Assembly: GCF_002234675.1 (NCBI RefSeq)
Contig: NC_019867.2
Location: 32,120,614-32,184,613, forward strand
Origin: Oryzias latipes
Lineage: Eukaryota; Chordata; Actinopteri; Beloniformes; Adrianichthyidae
Direction: 5' to 3'
Length of the DNA: 64,000 nucleotides
In this document: positions 43,672-56,764 of the stretch, piece after piece
Numbering within the stretch: the first letter of the stretch is position 1
Layout: every line of letters starts with the position of its first letter
The notes under the pieces: model-generated
The model's database searches: none
What the model was told of the DNA's origin: nothing
The model's input: only the letters and a program-made list of their open reading frames with translations
Program-made: the position numbers and the translations under genes

Positions 43672-43880
43672 CCTTTGTACTATCTTAGATGACCCCCCCC
43701 CCCCTTCCATTGAGGTGTTCTCCCTACCATGACAAAGGTGGATAAAGGTGGAAAGATTTCATGTAATCCATGGACACCAGTGAAGATCACAAATCATTGA
43801 AGAAAAAAGGTTCAGAGCTCTGTCTAGTGGGTCTAGATGACCCAACTCCCAATGTTAAAGTGCCTAGGATAGAACAAGGG
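43672..43880 (-). mobile_element. piggyBac-type MITE, copy 1
   Basis: About 209 bp with ends CCTTTGTACTATC and GATAGAACAAGG, preceded by TTAA (43668-43671) and followed by TTAC. It is about 90% identical, in reverse orientation, to 48144-48353. TTAA targets and CCCTTGTGC-type ends fit a piggyBac-derived MITE. Confidence 0.75.
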
Positions 43881-43889
43881 TTACGTGCA

Positions 43890-45880
43890 AACTCCTATAA
43901 TTGGTGGTCTACAGTCTCCCTGCTCTGCTCTTTCTGATGCAGACAAACATCCATGAACGTCTTTGTTTTCCTCGTCTGAGTTGGTTTTCAGATCTTAACT
44001 GGACGGCTGGATAGCTCTGATATTGCTGCTGTTTTTATCACACCTCTAATGTTATTCTGAGTGTGTGGGGGGCTGTGAGCTAGTGGGAGAGAGTTTCAAC
44101 AAAGAGATTATGGGAAATGAGTAGAGGCTTACTCTGCACTAAGAGTCCCGCCCACAACTCGGAGGTGAATTTGTGATGAATTCCTGCCGCTCTGCAGAAA
44201 CTAAGTCCCAGAAAACCACACAGGTTTTTGGATCATGGACAAAAATGACATCATCATCATTGACAGACGACTGAGAACGCTTTGACAATAGATCAGAAGA
44301 TGATCAGAGGGGAACTTTCAACATGTCTGTTTGATCGGTGTACAGACGAAAAGCTGTTAACAGAATTTCTATGATGTCATCTGCCTCCTGAGGTGTTTGA
44401 AGGCCACGCGAAAAAAAGAAACAAGCAATTATATTGATTGTTCTCAACTCATTGGTTTTAATTGGATCAGATTGATGTAAAATGCTTTTCTTTCTGCATA
44501 CATGCAAACATTTAAGGAGTTCCTATCATTTGGCCTCCATGCGTTGTTGCTAATATTGATATATTGATGTCTTGACGTTTAGCTGCTGCCTTGCTGCTCG
44601 TGTGAGGAAGCGGCTTCTGAGCCGTCACACATCAGCACAGCTCTCCGGTTCACAGGAACCTCTTTGTTTTTATTTGCATACTGGGCACATTTAAAACTCA
44701 GCTAGAGGGCAAAAAACAAATCAATATTATGGAACTGGCTTTAAAAAACATATTTTTTTTTGAAGGTCTTTTGAGCTTTTATTTTTTCGAAATGGAGTCA
44801 GAGTTTAGTAAATAGAATACAACAGATACAAAATAATCATCACATCATATATAACAATCATACATTATTTTATAATCGATGAATGATGGAACATTTATCG
44901 TCTTTCTTATGTTCATTAAACCAAACGTAGTGAGTCTGAAACAAACCTTTGGGAGAGACTCTCATGGAGAAATGAGCAGAAGTGTCTTAGTCCAAAATAA
45001 TGGAGTGATGGTTTCAGGGAGGTTGTTGCAGAAAGAACTGAGGGTGTAAATTATTATTTTTTGAATTTAGGTGAGAGAAAAGGTTTCCTCTGACGGGGGG
45101 AGGATTTGCAGCTGATCCTAGAACATACTTTTTTCATCTGTGTGCAATTTTTTATAGCTGTCTTCATGTATTTGAAGACTCAATGAGCAAATACTGCACC
45201 TGAATTTGGTCTGTCTTTTCATTTTAGGGTCAATTAATCTGGATTAGGATTTCCCACAGGATGTTTACTTATGTAAATGTCTACATGTGTCTGATTGATG
45301 ACCAGCGGTTTTCCATCGCACACTACACACTTCTATCCCACATTAGTTGTAGAAGAGATGACCTTTAAGAGATTAGTGGGATAAATTCAGATTGACTGAA
45401 GGAGCATTAGTACTTCTCCAGTTTTTAAAGGAAAACATTTTTTTGTAGATATTTCTGTTGTTCCAAACGTGCATCTGCTGACACAGTGGGACTTGCTGCC
45501 CTCTAGTGGCAGCAGGCAGGAACTGCTGGCAGACTCTGAGTGGCCTCATGAATCACGAAACACAACTTTTGTTCATCCAAAATTAAAGTACAAAGTTAAA
45601 AAAGAATAAAGGAAAGAATTGGAAAACTGCAAGAATACATTTTTCTTTTCCTCTTCCATAAATCTCATTAGTATTAAATGAAAAGGCTCAGCATGAAGCA
45701 CTGAGAAATACTTCCAGTAGCTTTTCTGAGCTCATGTTAACGCCTTTGCACACCGTGCACGTGCTTACAAGTGTTCCTCTCTGACAATGATGAGGTTAAG
45801 TCTGAGCAGATGAACAGAAAGTCTGATGGGAGAACAAATGTGTCAGGAGAACATGCAGCCGCTAAAGAGACGAGCATCAA
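43890..45880. other. Intergenic DNA, no gene recognised
   Basis: AT-rich DNA with no recognised exon. Short minus-strand frames such as the one at 44304-44507 lack family motifs. Confidence 0.5.
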
Positions 45881-45889
45881 AAAGATTCC

Positions 45890-46340
45890 AGAACCAGCAG
45901 ACCTCCAGGAAGACTGGAACCAGGAGGAGGAACAGCTTCAAGAACCACATTCAGGAGACGGGCTACAACTGTCGGGTTCCTCGGGTCAAACCACTTCTGA
46001 GCCCGGACCAACGGAGGAAACGTCTCAACTGGACCAAAGTGAAGGACTGGACTGTTGGCCAGAGGTCCAAGGTCCTGGTTCTGATGAAAGGACAGTCTTT
46101 CATTTGGGAATCAAGGGTTTGGAGGAAGACTGGTGAGGAGCAGAACCCGAGCTGCTGGAGGTCCAGAGTGAAATCTCCACAGTCAGTCAGGATCTGGACT
46201 GAAATGTCCAGCTGGTGTTGGTAAACTCTGCTGTCTTCAGTCCAGAATCACTGCAGCGGTCCAGCAGAATGTTCTGGAGGACTTCAGGATTCCTTCTGCT
46301 GAGGATCTGGATGGAGATGCGGGACCTGGACCCTGTCCAT
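45890..46340 (+). mobile_element. Tc1-type transposase fragment
   Basis: The plus frame reads GYNCRVPRVKPLLSPDQRRK, then WTVGQRSKVLVL and SRVWRKTGEEQNPSCW and VKSPQSVRIW. This is the N-terminal to central part of a Tc1 transposase (..CRVPxVKPLLxxxQRxKRLxWAxxxxxWTVxQWSKVLFSDES). The catalytic DES has been lost and later frames are broken. A different Tc1 copy from the one at 17.6 kb. Confidence 0.85.
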
Positions 46341-46830
46341 TCTACTGAAGGATTGACGATACTTTAGTTTGATTGGTTTGATGTGATCAGAATCTCTGCT
46401 CTTCTGTTTTCTAATTTTCTGAAATTCTGTTTTTGTGGGTTTTATGAGCCAGAACCCCAATTTATGTCAAAATAAACAAATATACTGGAAATGGAACAGT
46501 GGCCCCTGAACCTATATTCTAAGAAGGTGTAATTTGTTTGAATAGAATTATGGAAATTAATACGCTTTTCCATGATGATGTAATTTTATGAAAGGATTTG
46601 TATTAGAAAGATCTTTTTTTGTCTAATATTTAAAAAAACTGAGTGAGACCTGAAGTCTCCAACAGACGATCACATAAATACGTTACAGTTTAGCTTTGTG
46701 ACGTCGATTTGTTTTCATTCTTTTTGAACTTTGACATGTGTGCTACAGTTTTCCTTTAACTGTCCCCTTTTTGGGGTTCTTTTCCTTTCATAAACACTCA
46801 AGTGAAGTCACACATGGTGGTTGATTGGAT

Positions 46831-46836
46831 TTTATT
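46831..46836 (-). terminator. Polyadenylation signal of the C3-like gene
   Basis: TTTATT on the plus strand reads AATAAA on the minus strand, 46 bp after the stop codon of the last exon at 46882. Confidence 0.75.
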
Positions 46837-47409
46837 CTGCAGAAATGCTGCAGACTTTACAGCAAAAATGATGCTTCTTTTCTATTCCAGACATCCAGAC
46901 TGAACAAATTCTTCCATCATCTCCTCCAAGCTCAGACACGTAGGTTTGTGTTCATCCAACTGACACTCCTCTACCGTTGGCCAGTACTCAATCCAGGTGT
47001 GCTCTCCGAGGCTGTATTGATATCTGAAAGCAGAGAGGAAGAACTGAACAAAGAACTCTCAGAAACACAAGGACACAGGTGGGAAGGGCTTGGGATTCAT
47101 TCAGAAGTTTCTCAGATCAGACTTACGTCTCCTGTCCGTCACCATGGTTGATGTCACCGGATGAACCCATGACCAGGTATGTGCTGCCGTTCTGCAGGCT
47201 CAGAGCTTTTCTGCAGTGGGGGTAGCTGATGAAATGTCGCAGTTTTCCTGTAGGTCCGACATCGTTACTGCCTGTGATGACCAAAGGGGAGGGGGCTTAA
47301 CCGACAGTCAAGTAAGCCTCACGTCTGATGTTGTGTACTTCAATGTGTGTGTCCAACATGTCTGTGTGGAGTGGAACTATAAAGGTCATTTAGGCCATGA
47401 TGGTGAGAC

Positions 47410-48030
47410 CTGAAGGTCGTGCCCCACAGTCACTATGTACATGTTGTGTATTTTGTGATCCATGCATGATCTACGTGATCCATGAGTGTTTCTTGCGTTC
47501 GTGGATGTGCTCAGATGTCCGTCGAGGGTTTTGGCTGACGGTTCTTTACATGAATTTGGTTTTTAGTTGTTCAAAAATTTTGGTCGGTTAAGAATTATGC
47601 AGTTTATGTGTATTTAACGTATTTTATACGCAATCATTACCTAAATCTTGTGCAAATGTGCATGATCGTTGTGAGATGCAAACACAAATGTATGTCTTTC
47701 CACGACCGTTCCACATTTGTCTAACAGACTTTTCATGCATGAAGCACCGATGTTTAACATTAGATCACGTATAGGGCGCACATAACACATTCAGATTATG
47801 TTATGGACGCATGAATCACTAATGAATTACACATAAACAGCACAATAGTCACACAGTTCATGTTCTACGTTGGTTTATGTGTTCTTTGCATGGTTTATTC
47901 CTACTTCTTCTGTGGTTTTAATGGGGTTCATTCCTGATACATCTGTGAAAATTTCACGTAAAGACCACAACTTTTCTCCCTTTTTATACGAAGATTCACG
48001 TCTGACCAGTTTTCATCCGTGTTATATGCA
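47410..48030 (+). repeat. Dispersed repeat family A, copy 2
   Basis: Same orientation and order of segments as 15455-16200, with many substitutions and a different internal deletion/insertion pattern. It lies in the intron between the last-but-one and preceding exons of the C3-like gene. Confidence 0.7.
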
Positions 48031-48143
48031 GAAAATGTACATCGTGGCTGTAAGGAGGGACTCAGAGGAACAGCCTCTGACATCTGACAACCAGCAGTGC
48101 TTTGTCATTGAACCGTTGTTTCAGTTTGTCACTTTCTTTGTAA

Positions 48144-48353
48144 CCCTTGTGCTATCCTAGGCACTTTAACGTTGGGAGTGGGGTCATCTAGACCCACTAG
48201 ACAGTGCTCTGAACCTTTTTTCTTCAAAGATTTGTGATCTTCACTGGTGTCCATGGATTACATGAAATCTTTATCCACCTTTATCCACCTTTGTCATGGT
48301 AGGGAGAACACCTCAATGGAAGGGGGGGGGGTCATCTAAGATAGCACAAGGGG
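48144..48353 (+). mobile_element. piggyBac-type MITE, copy 2
   Basis: About 210 bp with ends CCCTTGTGCTATC and GATAGCACAAGGGG, flanked by GTAA and TTTA (degraded TTAA). Reverse-orientation relative of 43672-43880. A LINE starts immediately downstream. Confidence 0.8.
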
Positions 48354-48359
48354 TTTACA

Positions 48360-51300
48360 TGACTATGGTAATGTCTATGTTTCTTAAATTTTTACTTATT
48401 TTTTGTTTATTATGTTTTGTTTGGTGGGGGAATTTGGGAAAGTGTCTCCACAGAGTCTTCTACCTGCAATCTGGACATCATGTTTTTCTCAAACTGTATG
48501 GGGTTGATAGAAGTAAATTGTAGTCTTGAGGAAGACCATTTTGAACAGCACTATCTGGGTGCAAAACTGAGAAACTTAAACTGTGAATATTATAACCCAG
48601 AGGATTTAATAAAAACCAACAGTAGCTTTACCTTCTCCTCCTTGCATCTAAATATACGTAGTATCAAAAAACATCATGATGACCTAGTTTCACTGCTGGC
48701 ATCAATAGGTCACAATTTTTACATAATTGGCTGCAGTGAAACCTGGATTAATGAAGATGCATATTTAGAGCTTTACAATTTAGATGGATATACACTGTTC
48801 TGCAAAAATAGAGCTGGAAAAGCTGTTGGAGGAGTTTGTCTGTATGTGAGCTCCTCATATTCAGTGAGGAAACGAACAGACATTATACTTGATGATGGTT
48901 TTTCTGACTCAATCTTTCTAGAACTAAAACATAACAATGCAAAAAGTATTGTTATTGGAGTAATATATCGCCCACCAGACTCTGATTATGACACATTTAT
49001 AGACAAACTTGAAAACCTTCTTCTCCACATAAACCTAACGAACATAAATTGTCTTATCATGGGTGACTTAAATATAGATTTATCCAAGGACAATAAAACT
49101 AACAATGACTTTATTAATACTCTTTTCTCCTCATCCTTTTCCCCAAAAATTAATAAGTTTACCAGAGTTACGGATAAAAGCAAATCCATTTTGGACAACA
49201 TGCTAACTAATACAGTAAATACTGAATATAAATCAGGGGTTGTATACTCAGACATCACCGACCATTATCCCATTGCATGCTATATGAATCTAAATAATAA
49301 AACCTCAATCTCACGTACAAGGAGAAAAGTGAAAGTGGTAAACACCCAAACTTTAGCAAACCTAATGAGTCACCTTCAAACCAAAAGGTGGGACGAAGTA
49401 TTCAACACCACAGATCCCGAGTGCGCATACAATTCATTAATTGAAGAATTAACTGACTCAATTAGCAAATCAATCCCAGAAAAAACAATTAGACAAAAAG
49501 ACATAAAAGTAAAACCTTGGATTACCAAGAGAATACTAAATTCAATCAAAAAAAAGAACAAATTGTACAAAAAGTATAAAAAAACAAGTACCCAAAATAA
49601 ATGAATTTACATAAAATATAAAAACAATCTAACAAAACTATTACGAATAAGCAAACAAAATTATTTTACTACACAACTGAAGGTTGCATCTGGAGATCAA
49701 AAAAAGTCTTTGAGGGTTTTGAATAACATCCTCAGCCGCAGAACAAAAACTACAGTCATCCCTGATTCCTTAGAGCAATGTCAATCAAACAATCTCAGTT
49801 TACCTGATATTTTTAACAATTATTTCTGTTCAGTTGGGAAAAGTCTTTCTCAAAACATTTGTCCACCAGGTGGTGCTAATGACAATGTCTACCTTCAGGG
49901 AAATTACCCAAATGCATTCTTTCAAAAACCCACCTGTAAAACAGAAGTGGTAAATATTATAAACAAGCTGAGATCATCCTACACAGTTGGTGCTGACAAC
50001 ATAAGTAGTAATATCATTAAAGCCATAGTAAATGAAGTTGCAGAACCTCTCGCTTACACCATTAATCTTTCATTTACACATGGCAAAGTCCTAAGAAATG
50101 ACTAAAATAGCTAAAAAAAAACCCATATATAAGTCTGGGGACAAAAATGATATTAAAAATGACAGACCCATATCAATACTGCCAATTCTTTCCAAAGTAT
50201 TTGAGCGAGTTGTGTACTCAAGATTATCAGACTATTTTGTAAAACACAATGTACTTGTGCCTCAACAATGTGGCTTTAGGACACTAGACACACTATAGAT
50301 CATGAAATATTACTCAGCAAATTAAGGCATTACGGGGTCAGGGGATTAGCGCTCCAATGGTTCAGGAGTTCAGGAGAGAGCAATATGTAAAAGTTGATGA
50401 ACTAAAATCACATAAACTCAACATTCAAACGGGTGTACCACAAGGATCCATATTGGGACCACTTCTCTTCATAATTTATATAAATGATTTTGTTTACTGT
50501 TCTGGGGACATCCACAAAATACTTTTTGCAGACGATACTAGTTCATTCATGTCACTTAGAAATATGGACCTATTAGAAAAACTCCTAAATGAACAACTAG
50601 TAAAAGTAGATATTTGGTTCAAATGCAATAAATTGTCATTAAACGCTAGCAAAACCTTTATCATATTCCACACATCCAGACACAAATCCACCTACAGGAA
50701 ATTAAACATAAATATAGATGGACGATCTCGACAACAGATGGACTCAATAAAATTTCTTGGAATCCATATAGATCAATTTATAAATTTTAAAAAACACATA
50801 GATGAACTAGTTAAAAAATTATCCAAATTTGTTGGTTTATTCTATAAGATTTGGCACATGCTCCCATCAGACGCATTGCTAACATTGTACAGATCCCTGT
50901 TTGAGCCTCACCTGGATCACTGTAACATCATATGGAATAACACATATTCTACCTACACGGCAAAACTCCAGATAACAAAGAAAAACAATAAGAGCAATAA
51001 CCTGGTCCACGCCAAATTCCCCAACGGATCCACTCTTCCACAGATGCAGCCTCCTTAAGTTACCGGAACTCAACTCGTATCATAACGCATGCACAATGTA
51101 CAGTGTTGTTCATAGACTAAGTAGTCGTTTGTGTGACCTCATACCACTTTTTTGGCCCTCTTATCACCATGACACCAGGGGAAGCATATGCTAAAAGGCA
51201 AAAACAGGAAGTTACAATGTACAAGCTTCTCTGTCTGTACTAAAGGTCCACAAACTTGGAATACTTTAGACAATGACGTTAAACAGTCTGCCACAATATA

Positions 51301-51712
51301 TATGTTTAAAAGGAAACTGAAATTGCTATAATTGTCAACATACTGTACAAATGCTGCTCCGACCGAAACCACCTATTAGTGTGTGATATCTCTCTGTTTG
51401 TTGACACTTATATGGCCACACGCCTGAGTTTAAGTTGTTCAAAGTCATTGTCCCTTGTCCAACACTTTCCACTATATTACCATCATTTTCTCATACTATT
51501 ATTGTATTTTTTCTATGTAATTCTTTTCTTTTCCTTCCGCCACTCATCTTCTGTACTTTTATGCTTGTCTAAAATGCTGGACCCCTAATAATAAGCAGCT
51601 GCTTCGGGGAGGTCCATTTTTCCCACATTCTGTATTGTGAGGGGATTTGTAGCTTTTGACACATTGTGGAAAAATAAAATAAAATAAAATAAACTAAACT
51701 AACTAAAAAAAA
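48360..51712 (+). mobile_element. Near full-length LINE (endonuclease + reverse transcriptase), inactive
   Basis: An open frame of 395 codons (48417-49604) encodes an apurinic-type endonuclease: LHLNIRSIKKHHDDL, GCSETWI, IGVIYRPP, MGDLNIDLS and SDITDHYP. The reverse transcriptase follows from 49710, with PISILPILSKVFERVV, QTGVPQGSILGPLLF and the catalytic FADDT. A stop at 49602-49604, a break near 50105 and a deletion near 50290 (the GHST region between domains 2 and 3 is lost) disable it. The 3' end is an (AATAA)n tail near 51670-51712. A jockey/CR1-superfamily element, close to Rex1-like or L2-like; the exact family was not determined. It sits in a C3-like intron in antisense. Confidence 0.9.
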
Positions 51713-51839
51713 CAGAGAAGGACTAGGTTTGGGGGTTTAGCTACCATGGCTGGACAGACACTAATGGGATGGAGCAGAGTTCAAGTGTAAGGAACTGCCT
51801 CCTGATCCACTCTGCAAAGCAGGATTTTTGTGCTGACCC

Positions 51840-52525
51840 ATGCCCCCTACTCCCCCAGGCTCCAATAGCAGTCAGATTAAAGGAAGGTATAAAATAGCTA
51901 AATTCAAAATCCACTGTTTTGAGCCTTTAAGTGTTTTATAATGTTAATTCCTCAGTAAAAACAACCCCAAATTGGTATTTTGATCCATTCGTGCATTTCT
52001 AAGTATTCCCCTAAAAACCTGCTCCCTGAGCACCAGCCCCTCCCAATCCGCAAAAATGAACGGGATCTCACATTGTGATGTAACAAAGTGAGGACCCGCC
52101 CCTTACAGGAAGAGTCTGCGCTGCCAGCCCCGCCTCCAGGCTAACAGACACACCCACTTTCTCTGTGGAGCTAGCGGGGATCAGCTAAACGCTTTCCTTT
52201 TCTACAAACAATATGATCATCCATGTTCATCCATGAACTTCCAGATGCTGTTTGTTTTCATGGGAGAAACACAAACACACTACTGAGGCCGGCTCTAGGA
52301 TGACATCATGAAATGGGCGGCACCCACAAGGAGAGAAAGGCGGAGCCTCAGAAATCGAGTCCTCTTACTTCTGGGTAGAAAGATGAGCTGCAAAAATAAC
52401 TAATATTTCATCAAAAATCAAAATGGTTCTTTAGTGTGCCAATGGTCATATATGATCATTTATATGGATACAGTTTACTGGGAAAGGCTTAAGAAAGGCA
52501 GGATATAGACCCTGTAAGGAAAAAG
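51840..52525 (+). repeat. Probable unclassified dispersed repeat
   Basis: No coding frame. The segment has the feel of a fish interspersed repeat (for example TAATATTTCATCAAAAATCA, TTTACTGGGAAAGGCTTAAG and ATGGGCGGCACCC), but no second copy is present in this window to prove it. Confidence 0.3.
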
Positions 52526-53229
52526 CAGACACATATTGGCAGTACGATGTCACTTCTGTCAGGAACCTAGGAAATTGTGGTGCAAAGTACAATCACACAA
52601 CCAAACAACACAAACACAAACCAACCCTGAACCAGTAGAACTAATAGAAAATCCTAAACAACAAAAGTTGCTGTCCATAAAGCAAAGGGGTAAGACTTCT
52701 ACCACCTATTATGTTTGCGATCTGACCAAAGGTCTATTAGTAAGTGGTTATGTTGGTACATGATCATAAATTCCAAATGTTAAACCACCTCAGTATTGTT
52801 TCAGTCCAAAAGGGCTGAACGGGATAAGAAAGGCATATCAGTACCAACCTTTTTTGATGGTGTACTTCACCCGCATAGCATACATGTCTTGAGATTGTTG
52901 ATAGACAACGTCCTCCACCAAAACTTTGTACGCTGTGAGGAGATGAGTGCAAATGTCAGCCTCTGCATGATGTCATGACTTGGGGCACTCTCAAACATGT
53001 AGGAAAGCAGTACATCTCGTACCATACATGTGTTTGCCATCTGTCCTCTCACAGAGCTTTGTTATGCGCTCATTGCTGCTGATTTTGCTCTTCTTCTGCG
53101 TGCTGCAATCAAAACAGTAATGGTGAACGTTGGTGCTTTTATTTTCCTTTTCAATCCCAGCACACGTCCAGTTTTCATTGCCCTTCACACTGTGGGTGTC
53201 ATGCCTTTCTCAATGTAGACCTGCTCCTA

Positions 53230-54260
53230 GGAAAAAGGACAAAAGGCCACAAAAGAAACAGACCAAAGAGGGTTTAGACAGGATGTAGAGCTGGTCCACT
53301 GTTACCTGACCAAGATGGAAACCACACTGGTTTTCCTGAATCAGAGGTTTGAGTATTGGCTGAATTGTCTTCTCAAATACTCTAGAACAGACTTTCCCAT
53401 GGAGAAGTGTGATTGTCCTGTAGTGGCAATGACCCAACTGCCATGTGATTGGGCAGAGATGCTTTAGATAAGAAGATCCCACAGCATCCAGAGAATTCAT
53501 GTATTTGACCTTGTTCACTACTGGTACCTTGCCACCCAGGTGCTCATTGACTCCCTCAGTGATTTTGGCCCAGGTGATGAACAGCCCCACCCCTGATTCT
53601 CTGGGTTTCTGCTTCTCAGCTGTTGTGGAGGAGATCCTCAAAGTACTTCCTTCCACTTCTCATCAATCGTCCCGTCAATGTCAACAGATCCTCACCTGCA
53701 CTGAAAATGGTGCTGGCACAAAGCTGTTTCCCCCTCCCTACAGGTGCTGGGTGGTTTGCTTGAACCTCTTTAAGATGACCGATAGTCCGTCTCCAGGGCC
53801 TCACTCATTTCCTATCAGGGACAAGTTCTTGCTACCACAAAATTGCCAGGTCGAAATTATAAATGAGACACTGTTCTCAACTGATCCTCCTGGTAAAATA
53901 AATGTTAAATAAAACTAGTTCAGGCTGCAGCTCGCTTAGACCAATACTTGTCAGCTGCCGCATGTCTTCACAAGTCAGGCTCAGTAGAACATCGTCCATA
54001 CTTTACTTTCAGGTCCACCACCAGATTTCAGAATTTCTAACACAACAGTCACCAGAGACGTTGTGACCACAGCTCTGAACAGTAGGAGTGACAGCAGAGG
54101 TGGAAAACATAGTCCACTGCCCCCAGCCTCCCTCGGTACCTGTTTAAAGTTCTCCTGGATGTAGGAGTTGAAGACCTCCTCGATGGACAGCTTGGCCCGA
54201 TGTTCCCACCAAACTCTGACAGTATTTTTGCCGCCAGCGAATCCAACTAAACACCAGGTT
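53230..54260 (-). mobile_element. Rex3-like (RTE-clade) LINE fragment
   Basis: Minus-strand frames read FGGNIGPSCPSRRSSTPTSR, then AGEDLLTLTG, KYFEDLL, LCPITWQ, TLLHGKVCSRVFEKTIQPIL and IQENQCGFHLGQVTVDQLY. These follow the order of Rex3 pol (..WKEYFEDLLNPT...YRGITLLS..GKVYSRVLERR..IQEEQCGFRPGRGTxDQLYTL). Several frameshifts; the catalytic FADD part is absent. It lies within or across an intron of the C3-like gene, in the same orientation. Confidence 0.85.
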
Positions 54261-56764
54261 GTAATCAGTAGAAAACTCTGCCTCTCTCTTTACTAAGTGT
54301 CCCAGACACATGGCTGAAGGTCGCTTGAAACAACCACAAAGTTAGGGTTTCCTGCTGTCACATGCACTGATGGACATCATTGTGTTCAAAAGCAGTGTTT
54401 GGCATGGACAAACTGGGATGGGCACAGAAGTCCAACAACAGAACACCACTCAGGTTCAGATCAGAAAGCTATTTCTCTCAACCATGGATTACCCCAGACA
54501 GCTTATCTCCTAGGATCATTCAAGCTCTCAAACCCCTTCACCACGTAAAGGTGGCGATTCACGGAGGGTTTAGTGTTTGGAGCCTATGGGTTTGTTTCGT
54601 TTTTGGCTGAAGTCAGCAGCAGAAGTTGCGTGACAAATAAGATCTGGATACCTGCACAGAGCTGTAACTGTCCTTCTGCCCCCTGTGGATGATAAAACGT
54701 CACACATCGTGTGTCTGAAATTAGACAGAAACGTTCTCATTTATACTGGTCTTTGCACTCCGAAGATGCAATCGATACACACAGTACAACAACTACTTAC
54801 CCTCATAATATTCATAGACTGACACTGCTGCTGGCTGAAGAATGCTCACCTGCTGGACCTGATGGAGCCTGAAGCTGATTATCTTTGGTCGAGTGTGAGA
54901 GACCTGAGGACAGACGTGAAACAAAGCTCAAACGATCTGGAACAAGAAGCAAACAAAGAGAGAAGAAGTGGCTCAGACAAACCCTTTCCAGGTAGATAAT
55001 CAGTGAGCCTCGATCAGACAGAGCTGTGTTCATGTCAAACCTGTCAATAATGGCGTCCTGACCTGTAGATATCTGCAGATACAAACACATGTCAGAAATC
55101 TTGTTTTTTTAAGTCATTCAACCTCGTCCTGAAATGATTAACAATCTTACAGCTCTCAGGTCATCTATGTTGACAGCAAACCCTCTCAGCAAACCGATGT
55201 CTAAGATGGACATTGTAGCATCACGATTGCTGTCCTTGTACCTGCAAAGAGCATCATGTAGAACCAGAAAGGGAAAAGTAGACCAAAGCATCGAGGGACT
55301 GCTGCACCTTCACAACTTCTATCTGAAGCTTGTAAACTGCCTCATTTGAACTTGTTGTCTCTGCAAGAAGAAAAAATGTTCACAATCCGCTTATTTAACC
55401 AACAAAATGAAACCTTAAAAGTCCAGAAACAATGAGTTACCTGGGATTAATGTCACAGACATTTGAAACTTCTGACAGTCCCTTTTGGTGTTTTGAGACG
55501 GAGCATAATAAGAGGATGTCATCTGTCAACATGAGAGGTACATTAGGTCAAACAGGACAGATCAAATTTATTATTGAACCACTCCTCCCAAAACAGGCCT
55601 TCCCAATTCATCAGCACAGCTTCAAAACAGAAGGTCAAATTTACAGACAGTGCTCTTACTGTCTACGTACTCTTGAGGTGGATATCCATCTATACATGAG
55701 GGAAACATTGAGAGCATTACTCAGAGTAATGGAAGGGAATGCCTCTTTAACCAAACTCTTTCTTGGCTCTCTTAAGCTTTGTGGAATCACCAAAGCTGTT
55801 TAAAAATCACAAAGATGTTTTCTAGAAACTTCAAAAATTCTATAGATGTGAGGTCACCTTGTGAACCAGTCTCTGTCTTGATCATTACGTATCACACACT
55901 GTAGTCACATGTCATTCATGCTATTATTAACATTTGGACAAGAAATCTGTGGAATAAGTCTGAAACCAAACACAGTCCTCACTTTGATGGTGGCCTCTCC
56001 TGACCCTGAGACCCTTACTGTCACGTCTTTGTTTAGTCTGTCCTGTAGGGACAGATGTAGTCATGAACAAACAAACAAACATGGAACCTGTGTGTATCAG
56101 TGATCTGATCTCACTTCAAAGGTCCTGGTAACATAGATGTTTTTGTGGTTGATGTAATACTTTTCAGGTTTTGATCTGTCTGGCAAAAAGACATCCAAAT
56201 ATAGATCCTGTTCCGGAACGCTGGTCCAATACTCTCCCAAAGCCTGGTACATCATCATAGTAGCCTGGAAAAGAGGGACATGGAACAGAACAAATGGCTC
56301 AAAATAATGTAAAACCATTCAAATGTTACTGAAAATACATAAGAGAAAGACGTCTCATAACCTGAGTGTATTCACGGCCTGAACCACCCAGACGCTGATG
56401 GTTAAACCATCTCACAACAGGTCTGGCATCGTCAAAAGCCTGTAAAGGCAGAACAGTTATCACAGACAATCACTATCTTGTGGTGGGGATGGTTACTCTG
56501 TGATATGACTGAAAGAAGAAGGCCCTAAATAGAAAGGAATTTCCTTCTCAGGGACTAAGGCTTAACCACTTAGACAAGTCTTAAGATCCTTTTTTGGCCC
56601 CCACCTTCTCCTTGCACTGCATCTCCATGTCCTCCTGTCTGTTGTCTACTGTCTTGTCACTGACTGTCTTTTTCCTAACAAGCCTTTTTCTCTCAGAACA
56701 GTCTTAACCCCAGAGTCATCCTCACACCATAACCAACACATGTAAAGCATTTCATTCTGTCACA

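Noticed and set aside
44304-44507. Upstream pkn3 or C3 exon on the minus strand
   Set aside because: The frame shows neither HR1 nor complement motifs and no matching splice phase.
48417-51058. Host gene with endonuclease and polymerase domains
   Set aside because: The motifs and order are those of a non-LTR retrotransposon, with internal breaks and an A-rich tail.
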